DNA from: Megalopta genalis
Lineage: Eukaryota; Arthropoda; Insecta; Hymenoptera; Halictidae
Direction: 5' to 3'
NCBI RefSeq assembly: GCF_051020955.1
Contig: NC_135018.1
Location: 23,711,271-23,775,270 of the forward strand
DNA: 64,000 nt
Part shown: piece by piece, positions 59,127-64,000 of the stretch
Layout of the letters: every line of letters starts with the position of its first letter
How positions within the stretch are numbered: position 1 is the first letter of the stretch
Translations under genes and position numbers: made by a program
Notes under the pieces: model-generated
Told to the model about the DNA's origin: nothing
The model's database searches: none
Seen by the model: the letters and a program-made list of their open reading frames with translations, nothing else

Positions 59127-59350
59127 GTGTCCGAATATTTTCGTGACATTAAAATAGGCCTTCTTTCTATATTTCATTAATTATTTATATAACCACGTAT
59201 CGTAAATAAATATTTTTTATGTTTTTGTTAACTACATACTGCATAGTAACATACGTGAAGCCTCTTTTTGTTCATTTTAAATATTTGTCTAAAGTACGAA
59301 TTATAATAGTTAAAATTATAGTGGTGTCCGAATATTTTCGTGACCGACTG
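59127..59350 (-). repeat. Tc1 inverted repeat, right arm with two direct repeats
   Basis: Complement of the left arm. The direct repeats lie at 59127-59142 (inner) and 59322-59339 (outer). Confidence 0.93.
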
Positions 59351-59352
59351 TA

Positions 59353-61275
59353 CATACGCACATACATCCAAGCATCATATATTTGGCAACTTTCTTATCC
59401 AAAATGTGTTAAACATTTATACGTACAACTATTAAGATGTTCAAACTATTTTCTTGATTCACAAGAACATTTTCGAGAATAATAAATATGCAAATAGCAA
59501 TAAACTTTGTTGCTACAACCTGTCCTGGTCTTCCCTGCTCCAACATTTTCGCGCTAGCGAATCGAGTGCCAGCAGCCGCGCTTCCCTTTGTCGATTTCAA
59601 CCATCGGTTAACCATGAAGTGCGCTACACGACACTGACGTCGCCCGTGAATTAAACCCATTCATCAGGACCACAGCACTTTTCTCGCGTTACACGGACCA
59701 GCCCAGGTTTCGAAATTCGTGTATCCGTAGCACTTACCCTTCTGCAGCAAACAAACCGAAACAATGATCGGCGGATTCATGCAAATCTTAAATCCGTTGT
59801 TGCCTCTACATTACACGGGCGTTGGTTTTCTATTGAATTGATCGGGGCCGCAGCTGCCGCTTTGCAATCCGTCAATGAGACAAAGTGAACTCCAGTCGAT
59901 TGGTTAGAAAATAGGTTCTCTTTTGATGTGACCAGGGTACGCCGTGTATATCAACCGCACGAGGCTCCAGGGGCACCGCCCCGAAACCCCAACCAAGGGT
60001 TGTCAATACCTCCGGGGCAAAACATTGGTAACGCCTTCTTTTTCGTTACCGTCTTCCTCGCCCCGAAAGGCTGCGCCCTTCGACAGTGCTCGCCGCAGGG
60101 GAAACATACATCCCTAAGATGGGGATTTGTCCGATGAGTTTGTATCGGTATGGAATAAAGAGGATCGCGATAAGAGTAATTTCTTCGCTGATGCGAGCGC
60201 GTTCATAACAGCTGACATTTTTCATCTTTCCTTCGGTCAATTTTGTTTATTCAGAAAGTTTTTCTTACTTTAACCTACAAGAGAGCCTGGAAAATTATTA
60301 TTTGATTGCGGATCTTCATGCTTCCATAGCATGTGCAAATTTATGGGATGCATACACGTCTCTAAACAATGATCAGAACCTTACATTTATCGTTAATTAT
60401 TTTTAACACTAAACTTGCCGAGCAATCAAGACGAGTGGACGTGTGTTGCTTTATGAGAATGATAACTTTGAATTTACGTAGTTTCTTCGCCATTTTTATT
60501 GTAATGTACTCTCGAATTATGAAACTTATTCAATGAATTCCCGTGAAGAAGTCTGCACAATTTGAACAATTTTAAAATGAAAAATGTGGGACAGATCATT
60601 TTGACCAGCACATTAATAAATATCAGAAATTGATGTAACATTAAAAATCGATATACTAACAGTTTATTGATTTCTCAATGACGTTTCTACGCCATGTTGA
60701 ACAATGTACTGATGGTAACGGTTCTTTTTTTAAAGATTTTCATTATAATTACGTATAATTATTACGATATCGACGAAATGAAAACTAAACCTAATTTTTC
60801 GTTGTGTACAAAAATATTGTTATGCGTTGTAAACAGGATGCTATTATAGCATTTCACAGTTTACATTTGCCGACTTTAAAAGTAGTACACGACATTTATT
60901 TTTTATTAGTTGCTTTCTTTTATTAGTGTTATTGAATATTCAGCTCTCTGTAAATCATATCAAGGAAAGCAAATTGAATTTTCAAATTCCCAATACTTTT
61001 TAATAACTCGATCCTTTGTATGGTTAATACCGTCGGTCTATTGATAAAGGTAAAGAAGAAATATGGAATATTTCGTGCGATCGAAAGAATTCGTCAAAGC
61101 AGTCTAATGAAAGGTCACGCAAAAGAGAAATAACAAAGCGAATTTTCATTTCCCCTGTTGAAAAGAAAGGAAATTTTAGCCTCGAACAAAAATTAATCTA
61201 TAGTTTACTTAGTACTAAGATACTAAGCTATCGGTTTACATTTTCGTCGGTTCCGTCAGCGGGCAACGACGGTGA
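59353..61275. other. unassigned; GC-rich patch 59.55-60.14 kb
   Basis: 59930-60130 is unusually GC-rich, with the hairpin GGGGC-ACC-GCCCC at 59970-59982. A 69-codon frame (59928-60137, +) is Pro-rich without a known domain. The remainder is AT-rich with no feature. Confidence 0.4.
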
Positions 61276-61432
61276 TGTAAACTGTATATAATAGATACCG
61301 CGATACATCATCACCGGTACCATTAGATACACATCGTGCCCTGACTGTTTGGGGATCCCAGCGTCACGTATACAATGTGAAACGCGACAAATAAACGTCT
61401 CTGATTGGTGGATAAGACGAACCCAAGAAGGG

Positions 61433-61530
61433 TATAAAAGAAGCGTTTTTTCTTACCGGACTCTCAGTAGAGTTTGGTCGCTCGATCGTTTTCGCCCATA
61501 TACCTTCTCTCAATAAAGGAATAAAATAAA
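61433..61530 (+). promoter_or_regulatory. TATA box, initiator and close polyA signals (possible solo LTR)
   Basis: TATAAAAG at 61433-61440 lies 33 bp upstream of the A of an arthropod initiator TCAGT (61464-61468). AATAAA signals follow at 61512-61517, 61520-61525 and 61525-61530. A core promoter followed within about 50 bp by polyA signals is the layout of the U3/R part of an LTR. Possible LTR limits TGTA (61276) and TACA (61585) are only suggestive and no target duplication is seen. No reverse-transcriptase sequence is nearby. Confidence 0.45.
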
Positions 61531-61597
61531 GTCTTTTTAAGAAAAGAATTAGAATCATATTCATTTTCATTCCATAATCCCTACATCCCCAAATTAA

Positions 61598-61958
61598 CCT
61601 TTTAGGTACGGCTGAATTCTGCGCGAGGCTATTTCTCTGGACGGCAGAGTCTGATATGTACTGTACAGAGTGTCTGTACATTCTGTCTGTATATTGTTAA
61701 GATACAGTTATATTGTTAACAGTTGTATTGTTAAGATAAGTCTGTATATTGTAAATCGATGTGAAGACGAAAGAAGTGTGAAATGCATATGAAGACGATT
61801 ATTTGATTCAAACGATGACCGAGCGGGCTACTAGAGTAAGCCACTATAGTGGTGCGTCGTTCAGAGAGATGACATCCGCGAAAGCCACTATAGTGGCGCG
61901 TCGTTCAGAGAGATGACATCCGCGGAAGCCACTATATTGGCGCGTCGTGCCTAAAAGG
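61598..61958. mobile_element. piggyBac-type 361-bp element with 44-bp palindrome array
   Basis: TTAA at 61594-61597 and a degenerate CTAA at 61959-61962. Left end CCTTTTAGGTACGGC; right complement CCTTTTAGGCACGAC. Next to the right end are three palindromes at 61840-61853 (GCCACTATAGTGGT), 61884-61897 (GCCACTATAGTGGC) and 61928-61941 (GCCACTATATTGGC), an exact 44-bp period. The last ends 17 bp from the terminus. The array matches the one at 14552-14653 in palindrome, period and distance. Confidence 0.85.
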
Positions 61959-61962
61959 CTAA

Positions 61963-63154
61963 AGCACGGTAGGATATTTCTCAGCACGCTGATCCAGGAC
62001 AATGAAGCTTCGATGTCCAAGGTTTGACGTTTCATTGATTGACAGGATTCTATATAATTGAAAATGCGCGAGCGTCGCGCGAGGTATTTCTGTTTTCGTG
62101 ATAAAAAAAGAAATAACTCAGTGCCGCGCCACCACGTCCAGTATTTGTTAAAAATGGATCAGACATTCTTTCCGAAGCCTTATCAATCGTCGGCATTTCT
62201 AGTGCCTCGTTCTTCGATCCATAAATCGATACTTTGGCAATGAATACACCGTAGTACGTTTCGGCAAAAATAACCACAACGAAGATTACCGTACATTTAC
62301 GTCGTTTCGTTAAAAATCTCATGTTATTATTGTCCTTTCGTTTCAAGAACGTAGGTGCTTTATTAAAATTTGTAATTTTATATGTTGCAGGTAAGAACAC
62401 TTGGAAAAAAACTATAAGCAAGAACTACATAATTCGAGACTCTGCGAGTAAGTAATATTGACAAATCAATAAAATTTCTTGAACAATCTATTTCATATTC
62501 CGCCATTGATTCTTAATTCTAAATAAAGTGTTGATTCAAGTTGTACACAATTGTTAAAAATTCAGGGACATTAGATTTGATCTCATACGTGAATCAGCGT
62601 TCCGTTCGGATAATTTGGGAAATATTATATTTTTTATAATTTAACCTTGTTTTTATGTTATCGTGGTTCATATTAAGGATAATCATCGATGCTATTATTT
62701 TTAACGTTAATTTTAAAGTAAAAGTTAAGTACAGCTCTAGTGCTATCATTACGAACTTGATTGAGCCGAAAAGAAATATGGAGTTTCATGAGTGTACGTG
62801 CGTGATGGTATTCGCGTTAACGTGTCTCAGTTTCAAGTATAACTAGGCTACACTATACACGCATAAAATGCTCAACGTAATTGTCTGGTTATTACGTAGC
62901 AGAATTTCGAATGCACAAGCAAGAGATTTTGTATGCATCGATCTAATGCGTGGGTCTAAAACTCGACAAGCTGGATATTATATTCGAGAGATGGATGACG
63001 AATAGGAATGTTATTACTGCTAATTACCACACGTCCAGTATAATCGTGTATACCTGCGTTATTTTTAGAATTTGTATACGCGCATATACAGTCTACGTAT
63101 TGCACATGGTGATCACATTGCACTCGACGTGGTCATTTGTAAAGTATTAGAGAG
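61963..63154. other. unassigned AT-rich stretch
   Basis: A 123-codon minus-strand frame (62050-62421) has no recognisable domain. Nothing else seen. Confidence 0.45.
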
Positions 63155-63156
63155 TA

Positions 63157-63353
63157 CAGTAATTTCTCCTAAATTCACGCTCAGATTGCGCACAAAAATG
63201 TATAATTTGGGAAGAGGAGATACGATTCTTTCGAGAAGATTATTCGAGCATACCGATTGACAACAACAAAACGAGACGCAATAATCGTATCTCCTCTTCC
63301 CAAATTGTCCATTTTTGTGCGCAATCTGAGCGCGAATTAGGGAGAAATTACTG
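63157..63353. mobile_element. palindromic TA miniature, CAGTAAWTTCTCC family, copy 3
   Basis: Left CAGTAATTTCTCCTAAATTC and the right complement CAGTAATTTCTCCCTAATTC. Arms share CGCTCAGATTGCGCACAAAA and AATTTGGGAAGAGGAGATAC. Left TA present (63155-63156); the right flank reads TG.. rather than TA. Confidence 0.88.
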
Positions 63354-64000
63354 TGGTTGTTTAATATGTTAAATTTTACTGTACAAGTACACGAGTAAAT
63401 TACTGAAGCTGTCAGTTGTTTTGATCGTTTTTGAAACATATTCTGTATAATTTGTCAAACAGCATCTATATATTTCTTACATCTACGAAAATGCACAAAA
63501 CAGGTAAGTAATAAAAGTAATACTTCAAAGTGCTATTTTCATTAATGTATGTTAATAAACTAAATATGCTCTTTATTATAAAAATTCAATATTAAATTCA
63601 AAGTATTAGTATTTATGTTGACGTATTGCAAATTCATTTGTATAATATCAAATGCATTACTTAGTTAGAATAAAGTGTATGAAATAATAGCAACTAAGAA
63701 TATTGATATGGTTCAAATTGCAAACGTTGAAGCAGTGCTTTAAGAACAAAAAGAAAAACGAAAAAATAGCTTTTAGTAGCATATACCTTGGAAACATGAA
63801 ACGTTTTAGAATAACTGGAACTCCGGCGAGTGAGGATTAAAAGTCTATTTCACGAACGGGCTTTTTAAGCTGCTCTTATTTTAAGTTTCCCGAAAAACGA
63901 CTAAAATATTCTCAGCTGTTAAAAATTTGCGGGCATATTTATTCACGTTCCAATAACATTTAAAAGTTATTTTTAAAGTGATGGAGGTTATTTTTAAAAT
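63354..64000. other. unassigned AT-rich stretch
   Basis: No feature seen. Confidence 0.5.

Larger units (their letters stand above)
57690..59350 (-). mobile_element. Tc1-like element with IR/DR ends, 1661 bp
   Basis: TA at 57688-57689 and 59351-59352, ends CAGTCGGT. Inverted repeats are 230 bp (57690-57919) and 224 bp (59127-59350). They differ by three substitutions and one 6-bp GAGAGA indel. Each arm holds two direct copies of GAAAATATTCGGACAC (outer 57701 and inner 57904; inner 59142 and outer 59339 on the complement). That is the IR/DR layout known from Sleeping Beauty-type Tc1 elements. The low arm divergence points to a fairly recent insertion. Confidence 0.96.

Noticed and set aside
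60405..60425. TTAACACTAAACTTGCC as a piggyBac-type end
   Set aside because: No inverted partner was found downstream, and no subterminal palindrome.

Overview
This window looks like nuclear DNA of an arthropod, most likely a hymenopteran insect such as a bee. That is an inference from three things. The background is AT-rich with CpG-containing GC-rich patches. The transposon mix is piggyBac, mariner, Tc1 and many TTAA- and TA-flanked miniature elements. One mariner family has ends of the kind described from honey bee and its relatives. I could not support any host protein-coding gene, rRNA, tRNA or CRISPR array. The window reads as intergenic or long-intron DNA shaped by cut-and-paste transposons. 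No stretch could be aligned to a database here, so small host exons may have been missed, especially in the GC-rich patches.

Layout. 0.5-4 kb: foldback elements, including three members of the 'CAGGGTG' terminus type, one with a 229-bp internal direct repeat and an 11-bp tandem array. 4.8-5.2 kb: a pogo-like miniature element. 5.58-7.24 kb: a TTAA-flanked piggyBac element with a broken transposase and duplicated terminal modules. 7.7-8.1 kb: another CAGGGTG foldback. 10.8-23 kb: four copies of a palindromic TA-flanked miniature family, several TTAA-flanked miniatures, and a 44-bp tandem array built on the palindrome GCCACTATAGTGGC. 25-29.5 kb: three near-identical 282-bp TTAA miniatures, one nested in a CAGGGTG foldback. 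31.9-43.6 kb: two copies of an internally deleted mariner, more miniatures, a filled site with a matching paralogous empty site at 47 kb, a perfect RFX-type X-box at 41.86 kb, and GC-rich patches. 48.8-49.4 kb: a TTAA element with GACGAGTATACTCGTC palindromes. 54.9-56.2 kb: an internally deleted mariner sitting in the centre of a long inverted repeat. 57.69-59.35 kb: a nearly intact Tc1 element with about 225-bp IR/DR ends and one nonsense codon. 61.3-62 kb: a possible solo LTR promoter and a TTAA element carrying the second 44-bp GCCACTATAGTGGC array.

How the parts relate. The transposase relics (piggyBac, two mariner families, Tc1) are plausible past sources of mobility for the surrounding TTAA- and TA-flanked miniatures. 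The recurring pattern is that several TTAA families carry their own family-specific palindrome close to the end, sometimes in tandem with fixed spacing. These look like transposase-binding modules, but that role is inferred.
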